The notes under the pieces were generated by a model, which did no database searches, was not told the origin of the DNA, and saw nothing but the letters and a program-made list of their open reading frames with translations. Positions 38,488 through 49,690 of a DNA stretch of 64,000 nt are shown here, one piece after another. Location of the stretch: contig CP154956.1 of the NCBI GenBank assembly GCA_039621445.1, positions 39,954,553 to 40,018,552 of the forward strand, written 5' to 3'. Made by a program: the position numbers and the translations under genes. This DNA is from Euglena gracilis (taxonomy: Eukaryota; Euglenida; Euglenophyceae; Euglenales). Position 1 is the first letter of the stretch. Every line of letters starts with the position of its first letter.

Positions 38488-38838
38488 TTAGGGGTGGGGC
38501 ACGGTACACACCAAAGATACTGGGGGATCTTCTGAAAAATGAACAAAATGAAAATCTTCCATTTCGTCACATAACAAGATTTGGGCATCCGTTTCCAGGG
38601 CTTCTGGAGTCACGTCAGAAGAAGTGCAAGAAATGCATGATGAGTTCCGACGAATGCTTGAGCATGCCTCCGACAATAGCTTCCCTGTCATAAATAAAAG
38701 AACAAATCTGTTGAAAAGAAAACATTCATTCAGCCAAACAAAATTATTTGGATTAATTCTTCCAGAGGTTCGGCATCTAATGAGAAATTGGCCATGAACT
38801 TTTAAGTGACCAGTCCACGGCGACTGTTCATTGGCCAT
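38488..38838 (-). CDS. Hypothetical coding stretch, no family recognised
   Basis: Reads GKLLSEACSSIRRNSSCISC then ETDAQILLCDEMEDFHFVHF on the minus strand. Acidic and Cys-containing; looks protein-like but has no motif I know. Confidence 0.25.
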   Translation of the reverse strand: MANEQSPWTGHLKVHGQFLIRCRTSGRINPNNFVWLNECFLFNRFVLLFMTGKLLSEACSSIRRNSSCISCTSSDVTPEALETDAQILLCDEMEDFHFVHFSEDPPVSLVCTVPHP

Positions 38839-38999
38839 GGCATCGGGACCATTGGTGGTCGGGCCCCAACCACCAACAACTTGACCTGCCCTCTGTGGAA
38901 AAAAAAGCCTTCCGGGTTGTTTGGTTGACCAACGGTTGGTAAATCGGCAACGATCCCCCCCCCCATTTGGTCAATTAATAGTCGTGGAGGTTGGGGAGT

Positions 39000-39345
39000 C
39001 CACTTTGGGACGCTGGACCCCCCTCCTCCCCCCTTGTTCAGTTCACTTCGGAAGTGAACAGGGGGTCCCGAGACCCCCCCCCCCGTGTACCTGGCTGTAC
39101 TTGTACTTGTTTTTGTACTTCCAGGAAAAAAACCTAAAACCGGAATGATGGGGCCGCACACCGATCAATGTACTTTTTTATAATAAAAAAATTCCACGCC
39201 TTCGGCACTGGACCCCTCCCCCAAACTCCGGGAAGTCAACATGTCCAGTTCAGTTCGGAAGTGAACAAGGGGGGTCCCAGCCCCACCCCACCTCCACATG
39301 TGCACCTGCGCTCCCGTGGGGGGGGGGGGGATCAAATAACAATCA
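39000..39345. repeat. GTTCACTTCGGAAGTGAAC palindromes with C/G tracts
   Basis: A palindrome around TTCGGAA occurs at about 39,041-39,060 and, degenerate, at 39,248-39,266, each followed by GGGGGTCCC. Surrounded by C runs. Confidence 0.7.
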
Positions 39346-40757
39346 GTTTAAAGGAGCCTTTTTCGTTTTCTTTGCCCACGAGAAAGTGTGCAAGAATAAA
39401 TTTTTTGTTGCTTTTTGTGTATTGCATTATCATCATGGCACAGAAAAGCACAGAAAGCGCACAAAAAAATGCATGAGGCGGGGATTTCTGGTGGCACATA
39501 GGTTAACATCACATACAGACTTCCATTTGGTGCGCCGGGGCGAAGTTTGGTGCAGCACAAATTTTTCTTGACATGTCGCACAATGGAATTTTTGCCGCGG
39601 CACACCCTCGGCGCACCTGAAACGCTGCTGCGGCGGACCAATGACGCATAGAGGATGATTGGGATGGTCATGCCGCGGCGCACGCGGCACACAAAAAGAA
39701 ATCTTTTGTGATGTGGTCACAAAATTTCCGGTGCCCCAGTGCAGAAAAAAATTTTCCGCAGCGCACTAAAATGAAAGTCTGATCACAAAGGATGTGAGGT
39801 TAGTGCAGCCACGAAACAAGTTTCCAAACATTGATGGACCGCCCACTCTAATGTGCCAACGGGGGTGTCCACCAACTTTTAAAGCCCCCCCCCCCCAGTT
39901 CCATACATTCTTGTACCTTGGCCTGGTTTGGTTTACTTTGCCCCTGATCCTCGTTTTCTTGCCACATCTTGCAAAAAGTGGAGACCAATCGAAATGAGGC
40001 TGTGTTTGAGAAAAAAAAACACTCGCTCCCAACATATACCAAAAAAAAGTATGGTCATCTTTGATCAATGGCCAATGTCGGCCCCCAGCGAGAAATTGGT
40101 GCTGGACTTTTGGCGGTCTCTAGCCACCATTGTCCGTCCAGTCGGCCCACCAAATAATTAGTCAACCCCCCTCCTTAAAAAGTTTTTAAGCCCCCTCTCT
40201 CCAAAAAATTCATTCATGAAGGAAAATGACTTGAAACCCACCCAAATGCCTTCAGAAACCACCATTCGGGGGTCAATGTGCAAAAAAAATTAGGTAATAA
40301 CTTCTTTTTAGGGCTGTTCTGTTGAAGACGCCTGTGCAAGGCAAGGACGGCCACGGGCAGGACAGTACGGGAATCCGCCAAACAGCCAGGGTGGTGGGTG
40401 GCGGGGGGTCTACCCCCTCCACCCACCACAACCTCCTCCCACACGAAATTTTGACCAACAAATTTTTCCCGGCACCCAAGGCGACGGAAAATTGTTAAAA
40501 AAAAATCTGTGAAAATGCTGTGGAGGGTGGGGTGTGTCGACCACTCACCCCTCCCGGGTGGAGGGGGTCGACCCCCCCCCACCAGGCCTTCCCGTACAGC
40601 CCTGGCCACGGGCGAACGCCTTAAACAACCACCCGAAAGGCGCATGTGCCCTTGGTCATCAAGCAGGGGGGGGGGGCTGCCCCCCCAGCACCCCCAGCCG
40701 CCCCCCCCCCCCGCCATCCAATGACAAAATCCCCTTGTGATGGCCACGGCCCCCACA

Positions 40758-40812
40758 GAGGGTTTAGGTCAGTGTTAGGGTCAGGGTTTGGGATCAGGGA
40801 TAGGGAATGCCT
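40758..40812. repeat. Degenerate telomere-like tract (G strand)
   Basis: GGTTTAGGTCAGTGTTAGGG then TCAGGGTTTGGGATCAGGGA. Related to TTAGGG/TTTAGGG but decayed. Confidence 0.55.
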
Positions 40813-41214
40813 TCAGAAACCCCGATTCGAGGGTAAATTTGCAAAAAAAATGTGTAATATCTTCTTTTTGCACCTGTTCAGCAAAACCATAGCCAAAACC
40901 ACTAAACCCCCCCCCATTTAAACCGACTCCCCTTTTAAACTGACCTTGCCTAATTTTGGGTGTAAAATCCCAATTTTGGGTCATCAATACTAACTATTCC
41001 ATGAGCATGGATGCTCTTTCCGTTGGCGGCTTCCATTATGCTGTGCATGTTTGTCATCCAACTTGCCATAGGTCGGTTTATTTTTTTTGGTTGAAATTCT
41101 GCAATGGGTCGGTTTGGGGCCTCAAATTGGGCATTTTCCTCCGAAAGTTTGGTGTTGGAACCCAAAAATTACAAAATTAGGCATTTGCCATCTAAAATTT
41201 GAAGTTTGCACCCA

Positions 41215-41415
41215 AAATTAGGCAGTTTGCCACCAAAAATTGGATGTTACACCCAAAATTCAGCATTTACCCCCGAAAATTAAGGATTTGCATCCCAAAT
41301 TAGGCATTTGTCACTCAAAGTTGGGAATTGGCCAAACAAATTGGGCATTTGCCAATTGCAAGTGCCTTGCTAACATCAACCCACTTCTGTCACGTCGTCG
41401 GCCAGCCGTGTGCTC
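41215..41415. repeat. Dispersed ~210-bp repeat, copy 2
   Basis: Colinear with 38,200-38,408, ending in GGCCAGCCGTG. Confidence 0.75.
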
Positions 41416-41537
41416 CCCCTGAAACCGACCCCCCGTCTAAACCGACCCCCTCCAGGATTTCCGCCAACCCAAAAGCCCTAAACTGACGGGTCGGTTTAAA
41501 TGGGGGGGGGGGTACCAAAGTTCATCAGCTCGGCGGT

Positions 41538-41585
41538 GTTTACAACCCTGACCCTAACCCTAACTCTAGCCCTCACCCTAGCATT
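41538..41585. repeat. Degenerate telomere-like tract (C strand)
   Basis: AACCCTGACCCTAACCCTAA then CTCTAGCCCTCACCCTAGC. Opposite strand to the tract at 40.76 kb. Confidence 0.65.
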
Positions 41586-42479
41586 CACCCCAAAATACAA
41601 AAGACTCTATGTTTGTAACCTGTTGTGGGGCGCAAACAGGGGTGTTCTTAAGGACCCCTCCCCGGGGGGGGGGGGGGTCCAGCGTCTGGCTGGAAAAAAG
41701 GCTGCTGGCTGGAAATGAGCTGCTGGCTGGACCCCCGGGATATAGGGGGGGGGGGGGGGAGGGGCTGGAGGGGGCTGGGCTGGGTTGGGTCGATGAAAAC
41801 CAAAAATTTCTGAAAATTTTTGCCATTTTTGACATTTTGCTGGATGGAGCTAGATCAAGGCTGGATCAGGACGGGAGGAACAGCCTAATTACTGAAAAAA
41901 TGCAGAGATAGGTGAGCTGGGCAGCCCATTTGTCTGGCCCGGCCTCTGGGTGGGCTGGACCCAACTTTATTTCACTCGACCCCGGGGGGGGGGGGGGGGC
42001 TCCCAGCCCGAAGGTGGGCTGCTGGCTGGATTTGAGCTTCTGGCTGGCTGGACCCCGGGGGGATAGGGTCCCCCTTAGGCTTAAGAAAACCCCTGGGCGC
42101 AAATCCCTTTTCTTGTTCAACTGTTCCAAAAGCATAATTGGCAGCTTGCTTTTTTGGACGCTGGTTTTTTTTACAATGTTTTCCTTGAAACAAAAAAGAC
42201 ACCCACGAGGTTTTGCACAAAATTTTTGAATGCGCATTTTTAATCATTTTTGGCGACTTCTGGATCATTTTGCCAAAAGAATCTTTTTCACAGAAATGAA
42301 ACAGTCATAAGATTGCATTTTTTTTGCAGTTTTGGATGTTTTTGACCATTTTTTGGAAGTTTTTGGACTTAGTAGGATTCGATGAAATTTTCCTTTTGTT
42401 TTTCTTTGATTTTCGGTATTCTTTTCAAAAAAAACACGCGGTTTTGTTTTTTAAAAAGACAAAAAACGCCAACTATGCC

Positions 42480-42810
42480 CAAAATACCCCCCCCCCTTAC
42501 CCTTACTGTTCCCATGGGGGGGGCGGGAACAATACAGAGTCAGGGCACTTTTTGTAAAGAATTCTTGGAACATAGAGAGAAATGGGAATCTTTTGGGTCA
42601 GGTTTGGGTGCTCTCATTCCCATCAAAGTCCAACCCCAATGCCAAAATGGATGTTGTGGAGGTGCAATTTTCAAGCATGTGAACCAAAAAGGCTTCATTT
42701 TGGCATTTTAGGTGGCCTTTGGGGTCTAACTTGGTTGGTTGAACAGTAAAGGGGGGAGCTCTTCCCCCCCCCCACTTACTGTCCCCCCCCCTCACTGTTC
42801 CCATGGACCC
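42480..42810. repeat. TTACTGTTCCC / GGGAACAGTAA words between poly-C and poly-G
   Basis: CCTTACTGTTCCCATGGGGG at 42,498 has a partial inverse just after it (GGGCGGGAACAATA). GAACAGTAAAGGGGGG at 42,742 and CCACTTACTGTCCCCCCC at about 42,770 are further copies. Confidence 0.7.
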
Positions 42811-43097
42811 AAACTAAGGTTGGGACGACTGGTCGACTAATCGATTATTTGTTCGGGAGGATTAATCGGTCATGCCCAAAAAGAATAGTTGTGAACAAAT
42901 TTGACTCTTACAAAATTGGACTGGTCCACAACATTCAGGGGTAATTCTGGGGGGGCACAGAAGCCAAATTACATGCAAAAATGGCTGCCACGAGGGATTT
43001 TTTTTAAAAAGTTTCTTTTGTTTTTGTTTTTTAAGATGTTTCATTTATAATAATATACATTTTATAATTGCTATACCAGGACATAAAAGATTTAACG

Positions 43098-43320
43098 TGA
43101 CCCCCCCCCTATATGGCACCCCCTGGGAGCGTTTTGACCCCCCTGGCGACTATTAGGGGGGGGGGTTACTCAATTCACCCCACATTTCCATGGGTCCATG
43201 GGTAACCCCCCCCCCTAATTGTCGCCCACCCCTTGGGGGCGAGCGACAATTGGGGGGGGGGCGACTATTAGGGGGGGGGTGACAAATAGGGCCCCCCCCC
43301 ATATAAGACCAGGTTTTGAA
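43098..43320. repeat. G/C-tract module shared with 57.78-57.93 kb
   Basis: CCTATATGGCACCCCCTGGG, GAGCGTTTTGACCCCCCTGG and CGACTATTAGGGGGG are colinear with 57,784-57,930. Both copies also carry CCATGGGTAACCCCCC. Confidence 0.85.
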
Positions 43321-43429
43321 TAGTGCTGAGCTCTTAATAAGCACGCACCCACCCCTTCATTGACCCCTCCATACATACCGGCCCACTCCATGGAGCTCTT
43401 TTGCTTGAAATCCATGGGTTTTGTGCCAG

Positions 43430-44540
43430 AAACAGGGCGCTGGTGCGTCAAAAAACGCTCATTTTCGGCTCGAAAACAGTTTTTCTGGGTCCGGGAGGCC
43501 AAAAAACATCGTTTCGGGCAAAAAAAAAATTTTCAATTTTTTTCGACTTTTTCGACCCGGTTTTGGCCCAAAGTCAATGGGTCGGCGGCCCAAAACGGGG
43601 CGCTGGCGGGTCGAAAAACGCTCGGTTTCGGCTCAAAAAAAGTTTTTCCGGGTCCGGGAGGGCAAAAAACATCGTTTCGGGCAAAAAAAATTTTCGATTT
43701 TTTTCGACTTTTTCGACCCGGTTTTGGCCCAAAGTCAATGGGTCGGCGGTCCAAAACGGGGCGCTGGCGGGTCGAAAAACGCTCGTTTTCGGCTCAAAAA
43801 CAGTTTTTCCGGGTCCGGGAGGCCAAAAAACATCGTTTCGGGCAAAAAAAAAATTGCGATTTTTTGCGACTTTTTCGACTTTTTCGACCCGGTTTTGACC
43901 CAAAGTCAATGGGTCGGCGGTCCAAAACGGGGCGCTGGCGGGTCGAAAAACGCTCGTTTTCGGCTCAAAAACAGTTTTTCTGGGTCCGGGAGGCCAAAAA
44001 ACATCGTTTCGGGCAAAAAAAAATTTCGATTTTTTTCGACTTTTTCGACCCGGTTTTGACCCAAAGTCAATGGGTCGGCGGCCCAAAACGGGGCGCTGGC
44101 GGGTCGAAAAACGCTCGTTTTCGGCTCAAAAAAAGTTTTTCCGGGTCCGGGAGGGCAAAAAACATCGTTTCGGGCAAAAAAAAATTTCGATTTTTTTCGA
44201 CTTTTTCGACCCGGTTTTGACCCAAAGTCAATGGGTCGGCGGTCCAAAACGGGGCGCTGGCGGGTCGAAAAACGCTCGTTTTCGGCTCAAAAACAGTTTT
44301 TCTGGGTCCGGGAGTCCAAGAAACATCATTTTGGGCCAAAGAAAAATTTTCGATTTTTTTTCGACTTTTTCGACCCGGTTTTGACCCAAAGTCAATGGGT
44401 CGGCGGTCCAAAACGGGGCGCTGGCGGGTCGAAAAACGCTCGTTTTCGGCTCAAAAACAGGTTTTCTGGGTCCGGGAGGCCAAAAAACATGGTTTTGGGC
44501 AAAAAAAAAATTTCGATTTTTTTCGACTTTTTTGGCCGAA
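43430..44540. repeat. 162-bp satellite, about seven tandem copies
   Basis: Unit landmarks GGGTCGGCGGTCCAAAACGG, GCGCTGGCGGGTCGAAAAAC and GTTTCGGGCAAAAAAAA repeat at about 43,573, 43,735, 43,906, 44,066, 44,228 and 44,393 (periods 161-171). Long ORFs across it (for example 286 aa) are artefacts of a period divisible by three in most copies. Confidence 0.95.
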
Positions 44541-44559
44541 AACGGCCAAAAAGTCGGAC

Positions 44560-45050
44560 AGTGGAAAAAGTGTACAAAATGGCCTAAAATGGCCTAAAAT
44601 GGCCTAAATTGGCCAAAAAACGCCCGTATCTCGGGCTGGGCGGGGAGTTGCGGGGAAATCAAAATACCGGTAGATGGGGCGTTCCAAGGGCTTCAAATTA
44701 GGTCTCCGGACATTTCCTTTGATTTGGCTTCATTTTGGACATATTTTGAAAATTGACATTTTTTTGGCCGAAATGGCAGAGTCCAAAGGCCCCCCGGGTC
44801 GGGGCCACCTCGGGAACCGACGGATTATCACCATGATCCCGGCCCGGTTCCCGGATTTTTTTTTTTCAGTCGCGAGCGACTGGATTCCTAGTTTCCGAAT
44901 CACCTGGGTTTGACCCCCAACTCCCCGCCAGGCCCGAGTTATTCACGCGCGAAGGGGTCCAAACTCGGTAGGATTTACCCGCCCCCCCCCCTGGATAAGC
45001 CCCCCCCCGGGGGGGGCGGGGGGAGGGGGTCGAGGGGGGGGGTTTCGCCG
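44560..45050. repeat. Satellite-associated segment with GGATTATCACCATGATCC
   Basis: CCCGTATCTCGGGCTGGGCG and TCTCCGGACATTTCCTTTG are reversed relatives of the 10.4-11.8 kb units. GGATTATCACCATGATCC then CGCGAGCGACTGGATT and TTGACCCCCAACTCCCCGCC (44,822-44,930) repeat the 10,897-11,000 block in the same orientation. Confidence 0.75.
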
Positions 45051-45053
45051 GTG

Positions 45054-45096
45054 GTAAGCTTCGCTCTTACCCATAAAGGGATAAGAGCTCAGCGAC
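45054..45096 (-). repeat. Hairpin box, copy 2 (reverse orientation)
   Basis: Reverse complement reads TCGCTGAGCTCTTA-TCCC...GGG-TAAGAGCGAAGCTTACC, then ACCGGCGA, which can pair with the TCGC before the box. Confidence 0.75.
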
Positions 45097-45235
45097 CCCC
45101 CCCCATATAAGACCCCCCCTGGCCGGCCAAAGGCTGGACCTTTGGCCGGGACCGACCCCCCCCCCCCATATGAGACCCCCCCCCTGGATTTTGGCTCCCG
45201 AAGGGGGGTCTTATATGGGGGGGGGCATGGTACCT
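45095..45235. repeat. CATATAAGACCCCCC inverted module
   Basis: CCCCATATAAGACCCCCC (45,098) and CCCATATGAGACCCCCCC face GGGGGGTCTTATATGGGG (45,204-45,222). The core holds the palindromic GGCCGGCCAAAGG...CCTTTGGCCGG. Confidence 0.8.
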
Positions 45236-45261
45236 TTTATATATTCCCTTAAAACCTCTAC

Positions 45262-45640
45262 CTGAAGCCCAAATAAAGCAGGTATTGGTTTCGGTCCTAC
45301 TTTATTAATACCTGTAGGATTAGGTGGTACATGTATAATACGTATTATTATATATATTAGGCTGGTACATAATTATTATACATATTACACCTATCGTCTG
45401 AAATGTTCGCCCACGGCCGGCAAAATATTTGCCCCAACCAGTCAAAATTTTTGCCCACGCCCTCAAAAAACATTGCCCAAAGCCCTCAAAAAAATTTGCA
45501 CCGAGCCAATCCTTTTTGACCAAATACCTTTATTATTAGCTGATCTATTACTACTTATTTGTATATTTATATCAATACCTTTGTTATTAGTAGGTCTAAT
45601 CTGCTATTATACTTATTACTATTTGTAGATAACTTCCAAA
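45262..45640. other. AT-rich island with organelle-like codon bias (possible organelle insert)
   Basis: 45,282-45,390 reads AGIGFGPTLLIPVGLGGTCI and 45,523-45,625 reads PLLLADLLLLICIFISIPLL then LVGLICYYTYYYL-stop, with TTA/ATA/CTA codons. Both are strongly hydrophobic and unlike the local GC-rich exons. I could not match a mitochondrial or plastid gene, and TTATTAG repeats could mimic this. Confidence 0.25.
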
Positions 45641-45827
45641 AAAAATAATTGCCCTCCGTCATTTTATTTTTGCACAATGAAAAAAAGTGTTGCATTGGAA
45701 AAACATCCACGCCGATTGAAGTTTCAAAGGGCAAAAGTGCAAAACACCCGATCCAAGTGCAAAAAAATTCAGAACAGAGGCAAACATTTTTGGATAAAAT
45801 GCAAACATTTTTGAGATAGGGGGTGGT

Positions 45828-45895
45828 GCGGGTCACGGGGGGGGGGTCACGGGGGGGGTCACGGGGGGGGTCACGGGGGGGGGGTCACGGGGTCC
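45828..45895. repeat. GGTCACGGGGGG array (G-quadruplex-prone)
   Basis: Five GGTCACGGGGGGG units. The same motif recurs at 46,748-46,802, 51,832-51,888 and 57,296-57,343, with GTCGCGGGGG variants at 47,945-47,990 and GACGCGGGGG variants at 53,868-53,912. Confidence 0.9.
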
Positions 45896-45901
45896 GTGAG
45901 T

Positions 45902-46483
45902 CATGGCCAGTTTTCCCCCCCCCAGGACCCCCCCAGGACCCCTCCCCCCCAGGACCCCCCCAGGACCCCCCCAGGACCCCCCCAGGACCCCCCCAGGACC
46001 CCCCCAGGACCCCCCCAGGACCCCCCCAGCACCCCCCCAGGACCCCCCCAGGCCCCCCCCAGCACCCCCCCAGGACCCCCCCAAGACCCCCCCAGGACCC
46101 CCCCAGGACCCCCCCAGGACCCACCGGGGGGCGGTACCCAGATGACCTACTGACCGTGGAGTTCCGGGCGCCTTCGGCGCCCGCTACCGGGGGGGGCTCC
46201 CGCCCCCCCCGGACCCCCCCGGGCTTCAAAATAACCTCATCTTTTGGAGCAAAAATTTTGCACAAAAGTTGCGGGACCCCCCCATGACCCCCCCAGGACC
46301 CCCCCAGGACCCCCCCAGGACCCCCCCAGGACCCCCCCAGGACCCCCCCAGGACCCCCCCAAGACCCCCCCAGGACCCACCCAGGACCCCCCCAGGACCC
46401 CCCCAGCACCCCCCCAAGACACCCCCAGGACCCCCCCAGGACCCCCCCAGGACTGAGTCCTGGGGGGGGGAAAACTGGCCATA
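45902..46483. repeat. CCCCCCAGGAC minisatellite inside inverted ends
   Basis: CATGGCCAGTTTTCCCCCCC (45,902) is inverted at 46,462-46,483. Between them are two arrays of CCCCCCAGGAC units (45,923-46,122 and 46,274-46,452). The GGCGCCTTCGGCGCC palindrome is at 46,168-46,182. Pro-rich ORFs are shadows. Confidence 0.85.
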
Positions 46484-46849
46484 AGTGGGGTCCGTCCCAC
46501 AATCTCCCTTTTGCCAATGGAACATATTTTGGGTCAAATTCATACGCCAAAGAAAAAGCGCCATTGTTCGTGTAGAAATTTTTTTCACCTCAAATTGCGG
46601 CATTTCTTTCCATTTTTTGACCATGTAAAGGCAAAGTTTCGATTGTTTCAACCAGAAAATTGATGAAAAGCATCAAAAAGCAGGCTGAAATGATGTATGA
46701 AAAGAAAGGCTGAAGTGATGAAGGTTGATGCATTGCATGAAAATCGAGTCACGGGGGGGTCACGGGGGGGGGGGCCACGGGGGGGGGGGGGTCACGGGGG
46801 TGGCACCCCCATAAAGTGCAAACAAAATTTTAACATTCCCCAAAACAAG

Positions 46850-49175
46850 GGGGGCTCAAAAAATCTCGTTAGGAAAGACTGCCTCGGGATCCTCATACCG
46901 GGGGCCGACAATTACCGCGGGTGGGTAATTCCCGCTCAGGCTTAAACGCGGCCATTTTAGGCGCGCTGTATTACCGCGCGCTCCACGGCCGAAGCGCGCT
47001 AATAAACCCCGCGTTAATAAACCCCGCGCTATTGCCCAAATCGCGAAAACTGTGCCATTCCTTATTTTTGCTTCATTCCCAACGTCCCCTGGTGAAAGAA
47101 GCGTGTTTTTTTTTTGATACATCACATGCCTGAGAAGCGAAACCGGAAGTGGAATCTGGAGGGTTTAAGATACAAGGATTGGAATCAAGTGTTTATGTTA
47201 TAAATTTATGTGTATCAAGATCAAGTTTTCAACTTCAAGTTACAAGTCAAGACCAACGGCAAGCGGAAGAAAAGACTTCAAGAACCTTTTCTGGTGTGGA
47301 GAATTTCAACATGCTGACTTGCATGCTGACTTATTGGAAGGGTTAATCAGGACCTGAGCATGCCCCTGCTAAACTGCTCCATGTTGTTGGGAATGGTCGT
47401 CGTGTATGTTTTCTGATTCCTGTTTGCTGTGCCCAGAAACTCGAAGTTTTTTGTTTGTCTGTCCATTTTGTTGCACCGTAATGGAAATTGGGTATCAGGA
47501 TTCCCAGGATTTGTTGGAATGGTGTCTTGAAAAAACCATTGTGAGGACATACCACAGACAAATGAAATGCAACAGATGCATGCTCTTTTTTTTCAAGAAA
47601 AGTTTGTCGTTTTAATCCTTTCAGCCCCCCAGCAATGTGAGTATTTTCCTTGGAAACGAATTGTTCACCCTCCCTTTTTAGGGACCTTAGGGGGTGTTGG
47701 GGTTGCGGGGGGGGGGGGGCGCGGGGGGGGAGGGGGGGGGGGAATGGGTTTCGCGGCAGGTCATGTGTGACTTGTGTGACATCGTCCTACCCTCTAATCT
47801 TAGATCCCAATTAGGAAACTGCGTGCCATTTGGGTCCGAAAATAGGTCCAATTAGGAATTTGGGACCAATTTTTCGTGTTTTTGGTTCCTAATTGGGTGG
47901 CAAATTCCTAATTAATGCAAAATTTTTGAATCGGGCTCGGGGTGGGGTCGCGGGGGGGTCGCGGGGGGGGGTCGCGGGGGGTCGCGGGGGAAACACCCCC
48001 TCAATGTTGAGAAATTAATTTGGCAGATTCCGTAGGTTCACTCCTAACAAAGTTCTCAAAATACCAACTAATCAGAATCAAATATTCTCGGGACCCTGAA
48101 TAGGAATGTTTAATTGTTCCCCAGGACGCGAAACACCAGCAACATTTTTGGGGGGGGGGGGGCAAGCAAGGGGAAACACCGCGGGAAGGATGTTTCGGTC
48201 CGAAAACCCACCTGTGGCCCACCCCTCGCACTTCGGGGCCGGTAGAACCGTCCATGGGCTGCGACACACTGTCGGTCTCGCGAAGCAGGGTGCGGGGGCG
48301 CATTGTTTGTCCCCGCGGGCCCCGGGGGGGGGGGGGCGCTGTAAAACCCCGCGGTAATAAGCGTCGCGGTAATTACCCACCACCGGTAATTGTCGGCCCC
48401 CGGTACCTTACCAGGTCGTATTATATTTATCATTTACATTATAATATACACCAAAGTAGGTATACTACACCTAACGCCTTAACGCCTGAATATTTTGCAC
48501 TTCACACCGTATATTTTTGCACTTCTGGTCATATTTCTTGCATTTTATCTCAAAAATGTTTGCACAGATGAACAGAAGGAAGTTGCGAGGTGAAATTTGG
48601 GAATTATCTATGTTATTTCAACAAGCACGTAGGCCCGTGCTCACGCAGGGGCCTTCGCGACTGCGGTGCAAGACGCGGGCGGGACCCAACACCCATCTCG
48701 GCCCAGAAGCAAAATACAATTTTAGGAACACGGCTTCAGATGCACGCTTCCAGGGCGCATCCAACGGTCGGAGCAGTCTGGCCCAGAGTGCGAGTTGGTG
48801 CACAAAAATACCCCTACGCGGCACATTCGCGTGCGCATTGGCGGCATTCGAGGAGCGTAGGCAGGACAGGGCTTCGGTAAGGAGGTAGGTAGATTAAATT
48901 ATTTTACTTTGACTGTAATTTCAATGTAATTTGAAATTAATTTAAAAAACCTGATCCAATTTTGATTGTAATTTCATTGTAATTTCAATTAATTTCACGA
49001 GCCCCTCGTGGATCCAGATGTCAATAATAATATATATGTAATATATATATATATGTATATATATATGTAATAATAATATGTAATATATATGTATATATAT
49101 GTAATAATATAAACCATGTGAAGGTATGGGAGGATCCCGAGGCAGTCTTTCCTAACAAGATTTTTCAACCCCCCC
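46850..49175. mobile_element. 2.3-kb element with ~45-bp terminal inverted repeats, nested inverted repeats inside
   Basis: Left end words GTTAGGAAAGACTGCCTCGG, GATCCTC (46,868-46,895) are the reverse complement of 49,131-49,158. A second pair of inverted ends, with ACCGGGGGCCGACAATTACC at 46,896-46,934 and 48,367-48,405, is nested within. The interior has no recognisable transposase; 48,517-48,888 is GC-rich and open but unassigned. Confidence 0.75.
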
Positions 49176-49564
49176 CCTATTGTTTGTTTTGGAGAGATGA
49201 GGAGAGGGAAGTTGCGAGGTGAAATTTGGGAATTATCTGTGTGATTTCAAAGTTATTTCATTTTCATTACTGTCATAACAATTGTAATTTGATGGTAACT
49301 TGATGGTGATTACACGGTAATTTGAAAATGTTTGTCAGAGGATCACGGCGATCTGGGGACTTGGGGATCGGCAATTCTGGGGCTGGATTCTGGGGATTGT
49401 ATGAAGAAGAAGAAGAAAAAGACGGCGTCAACCCTCAGAGTGAAGTGCATGCGCAGCATACGTGTCCCACGTTAAATGACGGCACACTCCCGTCATTTGT
49501 TTGTTATCAATCATCATTTGTTTGCTATTTATTATTTCCTTAAGTTCAATGTCTTATCATTGAA

Positions 49565-49690
49565 CTTACCAACCCCCCCCCCTCTATTTGGCCGCCCTCC
49601 GGGCGGCCCGGACCCCCCTTCTGGCCAATTAGGGGGGGGGGGGGACAATTAGGGGGGGTTACCCCTACCCCCCCCCCTAATTGGCCACCT
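49565..49690. repeat. TAATTGTCC / GGACAATTA inverted module between C/G tracts
   Basis: GGCCAATTAGGGGGG and GGGGACAATTAGGGGG face CCCCCCCCTAATTGGCC. Confidence 0.75.

Noticed and set aside
40214-40756. 180-residue minus-strand ORF
   Set aside because: Dominated by Gly/Pro from G/C tracts; no domain.
43360-44220. 286-residue ORF (and overlapping long ORFs) across 43.4-44.5 kb
   Set aside because: It is a read-through of the 162-bp tandem satellite; the same peptide words recur with each unit and appear in all frames and both strands.
45823-46550. Pro-rich and Gly-rich ORFs of 150-220 residues (collagen-like look)
   Set aside because: They are the CCCCCCAGGAC minisatellite read on either strand.
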